Assembly: GCF_035969385.1 (NCBI RefSeq) | Contig: NZ_JAYKKJ010000001.1 | Coordinates: 451,802 to 515,801 of the forward strand | Direction: 5' to 3' | DNA: 64,000 nucleotides | Source of the DNA: SELP01 sp035969385 | Lineage (GTDB): Bacteria; Pseudomonadota; Alphaproteobacteria; Rhodobacterales; Rhodobacteraceae | In this document: piece after piece, positions 43,403 through 50,698 of the stretch | Numbering within the stretch: the stretch's first letter is position 1 | How the letters are laid out: every line of letters begins with the position of its first letter | Notes under the pieces: generated by a model | What the model was told of the DNA's origin: nothing | What the model saw: only the letters and a program-made list of their open reading frames with translations | Database searches by the model: none | Made by a program: the position numbers and the translations under genes

Positions 43403-43792
43403 CGGGAGATCCTTCAAACCCACTGAAGCTGATTTTGAAGCAGGTATTGGGGATAAAGCCATGATTTAAAACGGACAAAAGAAATCTTTCAAATCCTTCA
43501 ATCTTTCAAGAGGACCCCTTATCCCTATGCGTGTACGCGCGCGTTTAAATATTAGGAGAGAGGTACCTATTGAAATATTGAATAATTGAAAGATTATATA
43601 TTATACATACAGGACAACGACTTAGGGGCGGAAATCTTTCAAGAGCCCTCCCTGAATGTTTTGAAAGATCTGCCGGGCGACCTCGTCGCCCCGCGCCTGA
43701 CCTGACCAGACCACCCTTCGGGGCCTGGCGAGACCGCACCCTTCACCGGCCAGCCCTCTCGCCTCGCTCATCAAATCGAAGAGGAGGTCTAC
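43403..43792. other. Candidate phage replication origin with iterons
   Basis: An AT-rich noncoding stretch of 390 bases. The 9-mer ATCTTTCAA occurs at 43484-43492, 43501-43509 and 43634-43642, and its reverse TTGAAAGAT at 43586-43594 and 43661-43669. Degenerate copies sit in tandem at 8-9 base steps: ATCCTTCAA (43493-43501), TTGAAATAT (43570-43578) and TTGAATAAT (43578-43586). An AT-only run (ATTATATATTATA) follows the second cluster. The layout, right after the primase-helicase gene, resembles iteron origins. Confidence 0.6.
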
Positions 43793-44281
43793 ATGACCCA
43801 ACCCACAGAAACCCCGCGCTGTATACTTGCGCTCGATCTCGGCACCACCACCGGCTGGGCCCTGCGCGGCTTTGATGGCCTGATCACCAGCGGCACGGCC
43901 AGCTTTAAACCCGGGCGCTACGACGGCGGTGGCATGCGTTATCTGCGCTTCACCAACTGGCTATCGGAACTCGATCGGCTGTCTGGACCGATTGCAACGA
44001 TCTGGTTCGAGGAAGTCCGTCGTCATGCCGGTACTGACGCCGCCCATGTCTATGGAGGCCTGATGGCGTCACTGACAAGCTGGGGCGAGCTAAGGGGCAT
44101 TCCGTATGAGGGCGTGCCCGTCGGCACCATCAAGCATCACGCCACCGGCAAGGGCAACGCCAACAAGGACGCCATGATCGCCGCCGCACGGACGCGTGGG
44201 TTCAGCCCCGCTGATGACAATGAGGCGGACGCTATCGCCATCCTGCATTGGGCCATCGAGACCCGGGGAGGTGTGGCATGA
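43793..44281 (+). CDS. RuvC-like Holliday junction resolvase
   Basis: A 162-residue RNase H-fold nuclease. Candidate acidic residues: Asp15 in LALDLGTTTGWA, Glu in WFEEVRRHAG (about residue 73), and the acidic pair in DDNEADAIAIL (about 142-152). The HHATGKGNANKD stretch supplies the lysines typical of phage RuvC homologues. It would resolve recombination or replication intermediates before packaging. It overlaps the next ATG by four bases. Confidence 0.85.
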   Translation: MTQPTETPRCILALDLGTTTGWALRGFDGLITSGTASFKPGRYDGGGMRYLRFTNWLSELDRLSGPIATIWFEEVRRHAGTDAAHVYGGLMASLTSWGELRGIPYEGVPVGTIKHHATGKGNANKDAMIAAARTRGFSPADDNEADAIAILHWAIETRGGVA

Positions 44282-44475
44282 GGTTTACACCCAGAGGCTA
44301 TGGCGGACACCGCCGTGATCCCGATCAGGTCAAACGGGACGGTTGGCACGAACAGGGTGTGCTGGCTGTCAGCGTCGACGATCAACGCCTGACCTGGCCG
44401 GAACGTGAATTGGTCGAGCAATTGGGCACAAAACTCTACGGGCCACGCCCCGTTGGGGAGGTGCGCCATGGGTGA
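44278..44475 (+). CDS. Small phage protein, unknown function
   Basis: A 65-residue basic protein (RFTPRGYGGHRRDPDQVKRDGW, in part; then LTWPERELVEQLGTKLYG). No recognised fold. ATG overlap with the resolvase stop and eight-base overlap with the next gene show it is part of the same operon. Confidence 0.65.
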   Translation: MRFTPRGYGGHRRDPDQVKRDGWHEQGVLAVSVDDQRLTWPERELVEQLGTKLYGPRPVGEVRHG

Positions 44476-44848
44476 GAAAAAGACCTGGACCGCCGACGAA
44501 GTCGCGGATCATTTCGAAGAAGCGTTCCGCACGCTGCGCAAGCTGCCATCGGTCAAGGCAAAGGGGTACTTCAATGCTTGGCCCGACATCGCGCGGACCA
44601 GCCGTGAGATCGCTGCGATGGAGCCGCAGCCTATGCGAGTCTGGCCGTCGGCGGCGTCGATCACACGGCTTGAGCAGACCTTCGATTGGGTGCTTTGGAT
44701 TGATGAGGCCGAGCGCAAGCTGATCTGGTCTCGGGCGGCGCGTGTGCCTTGGAAGCAGATCAGCGGTGAACTTGGCGTTGACCGCACGACGGCATGGCGC
44801 AAGCACAAGCTCGCACTGACCAAGATCGCGTCGCGCCTGAATGTCTGA
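44468..44848 (+). CDS. DUF6362-like HTH protein, possible late regulator
   Basis: A 126-residue protein resembling DUF6362. The N-terminal half is TWTADEVADHFEEAFRTLRK with the conserved GYFNAWPDI. The C-terminal half has an HTH of the sigma-like or transposase type (VPWKQISGELGVDRTTAWRKHKLAL). Position before the packaging genes and the DNA-binding module suggest a late transcription regulator; that is inference. An intrinsic terminator follows. Confidence 0.72.
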   Translation: MGEKKTWTADEVADHFEEAFRTLRKLPSVKAKGYFNAWPDIARTSREIAAMEPQPMRVWPSAASITRLEQTFDWVLWIDEAERKLIWSRAARVPWKQISGELGVDRTTAWRKHKLALTKIASRLNV

Positions 44849-44860
44849 ACGACTCCAATA

Positions 44861-44894
44861 TGTTGCAACACTTTTGTGTTCGACACATGCAACA
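44861..44894. promoter_or_regulatory. Nested inverted repeats after the DUF6362-like gene
   Basis: TGTTGCA (44861-44867) pairs with TGCAACA (44888-44894), and inside it ACAC-TTTT-GTGT (44867-44878) forms a second small hairpin. It lies between the gene and its terminator. It may be a binding site for a phage regulator or simply part of the 3' end. Confidence 0.35.
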
Positions 44895-44920
44895 GTTTCG
44901 TGCTATCCGTAGGGCATAAT

Positions 44921-44958
44921 GGGGAGAGTGCGTTGGAAGACGGCTCTCCCCGTTTTTG
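44921..44958 (+). terminator. Terminator ending the early operon
   Basis: Stem GGGGAGAG (44921-44928) and CTCTCCCC (44944-44951) with a 15-base loop, followed by GTTTTTG. It separates the replication block from the methyltransferase gene. Confidence 0.8.
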
Positions 44959-45443
44959 TTGGTGGTTACTCCGCTGGCTCCTGGCGTCCAACCAGGGTTC
45001 CAGCTGGCATCCAGCGCACTAACCCTCTGAATTCGCGGGTCCTTCCTGGCCCCAAACGTATACGGGGGGGCAAGGCGCGCAATATCGCTAGCGACAGGGC
45101 CCGTTTTTTGGGAAGCCACCCCAGCGGGTATCCACCTGTGATCTGACAAAAACCACAATTAAACAAACCCTTGGAGCTGGATGCCTTGGTCGCCGCTGGA
45201 CCCTTCGTGGAGTCCAAGCTTATTGCTGGTGTCCGGAGTCCAAGTTTGACTGCCCAGTTCGACGACACCTCCTCCCAGCAGCGCCGTCGAACCCGCTCAT
45301 CATCGAGCGTAATGACGTCGACTGGAGCATTTTGCACAGCCGCATCCCCCTCCCATCGCGATGACCCGAGGATAAAGCGCGATCGTGCCAACTACCACGG
45401 CTGGCTGCCAAACCAAAATGCTCAATAGATAGGCCCGAAAAAA
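44959..45443. other. Non-coding interval before the methyltransferase gene
   Basis: About 480 bases without a gene I would defend. A minus-strand open frame (about 140 codons) is arginine- and proline-biased and lacks domain signs. GGAGTCCAAG occurs twice about 20 bases apart near 45210-45245. The promoter for the downstream operon should be here. Confidence 0.45.
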
Positions 45444-46703
45444 ATGACCCTGAGCTTTGCCCCCGACGCAATCGAGACTTGGTCGCTTGCCAAGCTCCAG
45501 CCTTATGCGAAGAACGCAAAGATGCACGGCGCGGATCAGGTCGCAAAGATCGCGGCCAGCATGGCCGAGTTTGGCTGGACCGTTCCTTGCCTTGTCGCGG
45601 ACGACGGAGAATTGATCGCAGGCCACGGACGTGTGCTTGCAGCCACACAGCTGGGGCTGCTTGAGGCCCCCGTGATCGTGCTGGGACATCTGACCGAAGC
45701 ACAGCGTCGGGCCTACCGGATTGCGGACAACAAACTGACGGAACTAGGGTCCTGGGATGAAGCGTTGCTATTGGCTGAGTTGAATGACCTGCTGGCCGAG
45801 GACTATGACCTGTCGCTCATCGGATTCGACGATGCCGAGCTTGAGGTGTTGCTGGCCGGTGAGGTCGACCCTGAAACAGCCTCTCGCGAGGGCGAGGACG
45901 ATGTTCCCGAGGCCCCCGAGACCCCAATCAGCCGTCCGGGCGATCTTTGGGTGCTCGGCAAACATCGGCTGCTCTGCGGTGACGCGACCGTGGCCACCGA
46001 TGTCGATCGTCTGCTCGGTGGTGTGAAACCGCAGCTGATGGTGACCGATCCGCCTTACGGCGTCGAATACGATCCCGGCTGGCGTAACAAGGCAGGAGCC
46101 GCCGCAACAAAACGTACCGGCACGGTACTAAATGATGACCGGGCTGATTGGCGTGAGGCCTGGGTGCTCTTCCCTGGCGATGTGGCCTATGTCTGGCATG
46201 GCGCGTTGCATGCGACCACCGTTGCCGAGAGCTTAGAGGCCTCCGGTTTCAATATCCGGTCGCAGATCATCTGGGCCAAGGATCGCCTGGTGCTGAGCCG
46301 CGGCGATTATCACTGGCAGCACGAGCCGTGCCTTTATGCGGTGAAGAAATCCGGCAAGGGACACTGGGCGGGCGACCGCAAACAAACGACGCTATGGCAG
46401 ATCGCGAACAAGGATCAGGACGCTGAAACCGTGCATGGGACGCAGAAACCCGTCGAATGTATGCGCCGTCCGATCCTGAATAATTCCAGCCCGGGCCAAG
46501 CTGTCTACGAGCCTTTTATGGGCTCGGGCACTACGCTAATCGCGGCCGATACGACTGGCCGGGTCTGCTACGGGATTGAGCTTAATCCGGCGTATGTCGA
46601 TGTGGCTGTTCAACGGTGGCAGCAGTTTACTGGCAAGCACGCTGTTCTTGAAGGCGCCGGGACCAGTTTTGATGACCTGCGCTCAGAGCGGAGCGGCCAA
46701 TGA
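45444..46703 (+). CDS. ParB-domain/DNA methyltransferase fusion
   Basis: A 419-residue protein. The N-terminal ParB/Srx-like domain includes LQPYAKNAKMHGADQVAKI, then LIAGHGRVLAATQLG. The C-terminal amino-methyltransferase has motif IV VTDPPYGVEYD (about residues 198-208) before motif I EPFMGSGTTLIA (about 355-366), giving the beta-class order; KPVECM is motif X. It modifies adenine-N6 or cytosine-N4 at an unknown sequence. No restriction enzyme is adjacent, so it probably protects phage DNA or alters expression. Confidence 0.88.
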   Translation: MTLSFAPDAIETWSLAKLQPYAKNAKMHGADQVAKIAASMAEFGWTVPCLVADDGELIAGHGRVLAATQLGLLEAPVIVLGHLTEAQRRAYRIADNKLTELGSWDEALLLAELNDLLAEDYDLSLIGFDDAELEVLLAGEVDPETASREGEDDVPEAPETPISRPGDLWVLGKHRLLCGDATVATDVDRLLGGVKPQLMVTDPPYGVEYDPGWRNKAGAAATKRTGTVLNDDRADWREAWVLFPGDVAYVWHGALHATTVAESLEASGFNIRSQIIWAKDRLVLSRGDYHWQHEPCLYAVKKSGKGHWAGDRKQTTLWQIANKDQDAETVHGTQKPVECMRRPILNNSSPGQAVYEPFMGSGTTLIAADTTGRVCYGIELNPAYVDVAVQRWQQFTGKHAVLEGAGTSFDDLRSERSGQ

Positions 46704-47020
46704 GGCAATCCCGTCTGATGTCATTTTGTGAAGCGATTGCGAATGTTGCGGTGGGATACAGCGTCGCTGTGCTGACGCAGACCATGATCTTCCCGATGTT
46801 TGGGCTGAACACGACGCTGGCGCAGAACCTGCAAATGGGGGCGGTCTTTACCGTCGTCAGCATCGTGCGTTCCTATGTGCTGCGGCGGGTGTTCGAGGCC
46901 ATTCGGGTCCGAACGACAAAGCCGCCGCTCCAGACAAGCGACGGCTCCGTTCGCGCAAGGCTCCCTTACCGCCGCGACTTCAGCGGTACAGCGGCGCGGG
47001 ATCAGTCTTCGATACGATAG
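46700..47020 (+). CDS. DUF7220-like small membrane protein
   Basis: A 106-residue protein with two hydrophobic segments (IANVAVGYSVAVLTQTMIFP and MGAVFTVVSIVRSYVLRRVF) and the conserved start RQSRLMSFCEAIANVAVGY. It overlaps the methyltransferase stop by four bases. The basic tail past residue 70 runs over the end of the convergent DUF3489 gene. The role is unknown. Confidence 0.75.
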   Translation: MRQSRLMSFCEAIANVAVGYSVAVLTQTMIFPMFGLNTTLAQNLQMGAVFTVVSIVRSYVLRRVFEAIRVRTTKPPLQTSDGSVRARLPYRRDFSGTAARDQSSIR

Positions 47021-47244
47021 ACGCGTCCGCGCTCCTCCACCTTTTCCGAGGTGATTGCGAGGCCTAGCTTTTTCTTGAGCGCGCCGGACATGGCGCCGCG
47101 CACCGTATGCGATTGCCACTCGGTGGCATTGGCGATCTCTTCGATGGTCGCGCCTTCAGGCCGACGTAGGAGGTCAATCACGATCTGCTGCTTCGTCTGG
47201 TGCGAGGCCGTAGCGGTTGTTTTCGGTGTGGATTTCTGAGCCAT
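47002..47244 (-). CDS. DUF3489-family protein
   Basis: An 80-residue protein with a winged-helix-like core: KQQIVIDLLRRPEGATIEEI, then TEWQSHTVRGAMSGALKKKLGL. DUF3489 proteins are common in alphaproteobacterial mobile elements and probably bind DNA. It is transcribed against its neighbours and overlaps the end of the DUF7220-like gene by 19 bases. Confidence 0.82.
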   Translation of the reverse strand: MAQKSTPKTTATASHQTKQQIVIDLLRRPEGATIEEIANATEWQSHTVRGAMSGALKKKLGLAITSEKVEERGRVYRIED

Positions 47245-47295
47245 AAGTGTCTCCAGTATTTGAGGATCGCGACATGCGTCCTTCTACCGAGACAG

Positions 47296-47313
47296 GCCCC
47301 GCGAGCGCGGGGC
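47296..47313. other. GC-rich hairpin between two minus-strand genes
   Basis: A perfect stem GCCCCGC (47296-47302) and GCGGGGC (47307-47313) with a GAGC loop. No U-run in either direction. It may partly separate the DUF3489 gene from the two genes upstream. Confidence 0.45.
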
Positions 47314-47334
47314 ATATCTTGAGGTCTGTGCAGT

Positions 47335-47553
47335 TCAGACCAGACCGATGTCTTTCAGACAGGCGGCTGCATCAATCAGTTGATTGGTGGGCACCTCGAT
47401 AGTGATCGTCATGCTGTCGGCGAAGGCGCGAACATAAACGCCACCGTCGTCCATCATGGCGCATTCGATCTCGTCAAGGACTGTGGTGATGCGGCTGCGA
47501 TCGAATTGATCGGGCAGTTTACGAATTGCGATACGAATTGTGCTGGTTTCCAT
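47335..47553 (-). CDS. Small protein, unknown function
   Basis: A 72-residue acidic protein with no recognised domain (STIRIAIRKLPDQFDRSRI, then GGVYVRAFADSMTITIEVPT). The predicted pattern is alternating strand and helix. It lies five bases from the preceding minus-strand gene, so the two are probably co-transcribed. Confidence 0.6.
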   Translation of the reverse strand: METSTIRIAIRKLPDQFDRSRITTVLDEIECAMMDDGGVYVRAFADSMTITIEVPTNQLIDAAACLKDIGLV

Positions 47554-47558
47554 GGCGC

Positions 47559-47828
47559 TTACTCCGCGTGCTCGCCTTCACTGAAGGCGCTGTCGGTGAT
47601 GCGCTTCAGGAAGCTGGCGTAATGCTCAAGGGTGCCAACATGGCCCCAGTCGATTTCATCGGGGTGGCAGTTGAAATGCTCGTCGCTGAGGCTCTGAAGC
47701 CGGGCGAGCATGTTGTCGATCTCAGCTTTCTTGCCAAGGAATGCGTTCAATGCTGCCTCCTTGTTCCGCGCGGCCTTCTCGGCGCGCAGTTGGTGGCGAG
47801 GCGTGGTGATCGGGTTCAATCGGGTCAT
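47559..47828 (-). CDS. Small helical protein, unknown function
   Basis: An 89-residue protein: a basic N-terminus (TRLNPITTPRHQLRAEKAARN) and helices rich in Glu and Leu (FLGKKAEIDNMLARLQSL). No known function. ATG 47828 is chosen because the frame upstream of it is not coding-like. It is the first gene of the minus-strand trio, divergent from the terminase operon. Confidence 0.6.
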   Translation of the reverse strand: MTRLNPITTPRHQLRAEKAARNKEAALNAFLGKKAEIDNMLARLQSLSDEHFNCHPDEIDWGHVGTLEHYASFLKRITDSAFSEGEHAE

Positions 47829-47974
47829 CGTGGCGGCTCCTTGGTTTTGCGCGACCGCTGCGCTGCTTGAGCGCGGTGGTGAGTTGCATCGTTTTCGTGA
47901 GATCACGTTCGCTCTACTGCGGAGGCTTATCAACGACATAAGCACATGATTTTGAATGATAATCGGAGCGCGCA

Positions 47975-48535
47975 ATGGAGGGTTTGAGCGAGCGCCAATA
48001 CGCCACCCGCGTTGGTCTTTCACGCGGTGCGATCCAGAAGGCCAAGGCGACAGGACGGCTGGTGCTGTACGACGATGGCAGCATCGATGCGGTCGCAAGC
48101 GATGCCCTGCGTGCTGAGGCAACCGACCCATCCAAAACCCGCAAGAAGCCGCAGCCAAGACGCAAGCCTGTGCCGGAGGCGGCTGTCTCGGCAGTCGGTG
48201 ACACTCTGAAGGAACAGGGGCTTGAGGCTCCGGCAAATAGCGGTGGCACCACCTTTTTGCAGGCCAAGACGGCCAATGAAGTGCTGAAGGCGCAGGAACG
48301 TCGTCTGCGTCTGCAAAAGCTGAAAGGCGAGTTGATCGATCGGGCTCGCGCACTGTCGCTGGTTTTTCGGCTGGCGCGGCAGGAGCGTGATGTCTGGGTC
48401 AACTGGCCCGCGCGGGCGGCCGCGTTGATGGCGGCAGATTTGGGCGTTGAGCCCGCCGCAATGCAGAAAGTTTTGGAAAAACATGTCCGTGCCCAGCTCG
48501 ACGATCTTGCCGAGGTCAAACCTGATCTCCGATGA
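47975..48535 (+). CDS. Terminase small subunit (Nu1-like)
   Basis: A 186-residue DNA-recognition subunit of the packaging motor. An N-terminal winged-helix/HTH (LSERQYATRVGLSRGAIQKA) recognises the packaging site, a Pro/Lys-rich linker follows, then a helical region (LKAQERRLRLQKLKGELID) and a C-terminus for large-subunit contact. Length and layout fit lambda Nu1. GGAG lies before ATG 47975. It is the first gene of the late operon. Confidence 0.82.
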   Translation: MEGLSERQYATRVGLSRGAIQKAKATGRLVLYDDGSIDAVASDALRAEATDPSKTRKKPQPRRKPVPEAAVSAVGDTLKEQGLEAPANSGGTTFLQAKTANEVLKAQERRLRLQKLKGELIDRARALSLVFRLARQERDVWVNWPARAAALMAADLGVEPAAMQKVLEKHVRAQLDDLAEVKPDLR

Positions 48536-50486
48536 TGCGGACGATATGCCGGATTTCGATGGCGCGGCAGAAATCCTGCGTGCCTGGGGCGCGGGTCTCA
48601 CGCCGGATGCGGACCTGACCGTCTCCCAATGGGCAGACCGACACCGGATGCTGTCGGGGCGCGCGTCGGCAGAACCTGGTCGGTATCGAACGGCCCGCAC
48701 GCCTTACATGGCCGAGATCATGGACAGGCTTTCGCCCGGCGACCCCACACAGCGGATCGTGTTCATGAAGGCGGCGCAGGTCGGCGCAACCGAGGCCGGG
48801 AACAACTGGATAGGCTTCGCGATCCACCAGGCGCCGGGGCCAATGCTCGCGGTGCAGCCGACGGTGGAACTGGCCAAGCGGAACTCGAGGCAGCGGATTG
48901 ATCCGCTGATCGACGAAAGCCCGGAACTGCGGGAGCGGGTCAAACCGGCGCGCTCGCGTGATGCGGGCAATACAATGCTGTCCAAGGAATTCGCGGGCGG
49001 CATCCTCATCATGACCGGGGCGAATTCGGCGGTTGGGCTGCGCTCCACTCCGGCGCGCTACATCTTCCTCGACGAGGTCGATGCTTATCCAGCCTCGGCC
49101 GATGAGGAAGGCGACCCGGTCACGCTGGCGGAAGCGCGCTCGCTGACCTTCGCGCACCGGCGCAAGGTGTTCCTGGTCTCGACACCGACCATACGGGGGA
49201 TGAGCCGGATCGAACGGGACTACGAGGCCAGCGATCAACGCCGGTTCTTCGTGCCATGTCCGCATTGCGGCGCGAAGCAGTGGCTGAAGTTCGAACGGCT
49301 GCGTTGGGAAAAGGGACAGCCGGAAACAGCGGAATATCACTGCGAGGGCTGCGACACGCCCATCGCCGAACACCACAAAACGGCGATGCTGGAGGCAGGC
49401 GAATGGCGGCCGACCGCCACGGCGGCGGATCCCAACACCGTCGGCTACCACCTCTCGGCGCTTTATTCGCCCATCGGCTGGCTCAGCTGGGAGCGGATCG
49501 TGCGGGCCTGGGACGCGGCTCAAGGGTCGGATGAGGCGATCAAGGCGTTTCGCAACACGATCCTCGGCGAGACATGGGTCGAGACCGGCGAAGCGCCGGA
49601 CTGGCAGCGGCTCTATGACCAGCGCGAACGCTGGAAGCCGGGCAATGTCCCCGCAGGTGGGTTGTTCCTGACCGCCGGGGCCGATGTCCAAAAGGACCGG
49701 ATCGAGGTCGACGTTTGGGCCTGGGGTCGCGGGTTGGAAAGCTGGCTCGTCGATCACATCGTGATCGAAGGCGGCCCCGACCGGCATGAGGCTTGGAGCG
49801 ACCTGACGGCGCTGCTGAAACGTACATGGCCGCATGAACGCGGCGCGCATCTGCATATTGCGCGGATTGCCATCGACACGGGCTACGAGGCGCCAGCGGT
49901 CTATTCCTGGTCGCGGGCGCAAGGCTTGGCGCAGGTATCGCCGGTCAAGGGCGTCGAAGGGTTCAACCGGGCAAGCCCGGTCTCGGGTCCGACCTTCGTC
50001 GACGCGACCGAGGGCGGGAAACGCCTGCGGCGCGGGGCGCGGCTCTGGACCGTGGCTGTCTCGACCTTCAAGGCCGAGACCTATCGCTTTCTGCGACTGG
50101 AACGGCCCACCGACGAGGAACGGGCTGACGGTGCGGTGTTCTCACCCGGCACGGTTCATCTGCCGCATTGGGTCGAGAACGAATGGCTGAAGCAGTTCGT
50201 GGCCGAGCAGTTGGTCACGGTGCGCACGAAGCGCGGCTTCGCCCGGCTGGAATGGCAGAAGCTGCGCGAACGCAACGAGGCGCTGGACTGCCGCGTCTAT
50301 GCCCGCGCCGCAGCCTGGATCGCGGGCGCGGATCGTTGGACGGACGAAAAATGGCGCGACCTCGAGGATCAGCTTGGGGTTGCCGACACCTCTGCGGATC
50401 CCGCGGGGCAGATCAACAGGCAAGCGCAGACGTCGCAGGCCAAACGCCAATCCGACTGGCTCGGGCGTCGTGGAGGATGGTTCTGA
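48483..50486 (+). CDS. Terminase large subunit (GpA family)
   Basis: The packaging ATPase/nuclease of the lambda gpA type, 667 residues from ATG 48483. Signs: LTVSQWADRHRMLS near the N-terminus, the adenine/Walker A region IVFMKAAQVGATEAGNNW, Walker B-like RYIFLDEVDAYP, a zinc site CPHCGAKQW...CEGCDTP, and the nuclease start AGADVQKDRIEVDVWAWGRG. The start is uncertain: ATG 48483 follows GGAAAA but overlaps the small subunit by 53 bases; ATG 48546 avoids overlap but has no clear ribosome site. Confidence 0.93.
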   Translation: MSVPSSTILPRSNLISDDADDMPDFDGAAEILRAWGAGLTPDADLTVSQWADRHRMLSGRASAEPGRYRTARTPYMAEIMDRLSPGDPTQRIVFMKAAQVGATEAGNNWIGFAIHQAPGPMLAVQPTVELAKRNSRQRIDPLIDESPELRERVKPARSRDAGNTMLSKEFAGGILIMTGANSAVGLRSTPARYIFLDEVDAYPASADEEGDPVTLAEARSLTFAHRRKVFLVSTPTIRGMSRIERDYEASDQRRFFVPCPHCGAKQWLKFERLRWEKGQPETAEYHCEGCDTPIAEHHKTAMLEAGEWRPTATAADPNTVGYHLSALYSPIGWLSWERIVRAWDAAQGSDEAIKAFRNTILGETWVETGEAPDWQRLYDQRERWKPGNVPAGGLFLTAGADVQKDRIEVDVWAWGRGLESWLVDHIVIEGGPDRHEAWSDLTALLKRTWPHERGAHLHIARIAIDTGYEAPAVYSWSRAQGLAQVSPVKGVEGFNRASPVSGPTFVDATEGGKRLRRGARLWTVAVSTFKAETYRFLRLERPTDEERADGAVFSPGTVHLPHWVENEWLKQFVAEQLVTVRTKRGFARLEWQKLRERNEALDCRVYARAAAWIAGADRWTDEKWRDLEDQLGVADTSADPAGQINRQAQTSQAKRQSDWLGRRGGWF

Positions 50487-50488
50487 AC

Positions 50489-50698
50489 ATGACCGATTGG
50501 ACGGAAACAGAGCTGTCAGCGCTGCGCCGGGCCTATGCGAGCGGCACGACCCGAGTCAGCTATGATGGCAAATCCGTGGACTACGGGTCGGCTGAAGATC
50601 TGCTGGCGCGTATTCGTACCATTGAGCGCGCTATTGCGGGGACGACACGGCCACTGCCGATCGCCGGGCTCGCGGGCTTCTCGCGTGGAGATCGCTGA
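50489..50698 (+). CDS. gpW-like head-tail joining protein
   Basis: A 69-residue protein of the lambda gpW fold: helix TETELSALRRAYASG, hairpin TTRVSYDGKSVDYGS, helix AEDLLARIRTIERAIAG. gpW plugs the portal after packaging. ATG 50489 is preferred, with GGAGG upstream; the in-frame ATG 50477 sits too close to that site. The stop overlaps the portal ATG by one base. Confidence 0.8.
   Translation: MTDWTETELSALRRAYASGTTRVSYDGKSVDYGSAEDLLARIRTIERAIAGTTRPLPIAGLAGFSRGDR

Noticed and set aside
44966..45391. Minus-strand open frame of about 141 codons
   Set aside because: Arginine- and proline-biased composition, no domain character, no ribosome-binding site, and it lies in a probable promoter region.
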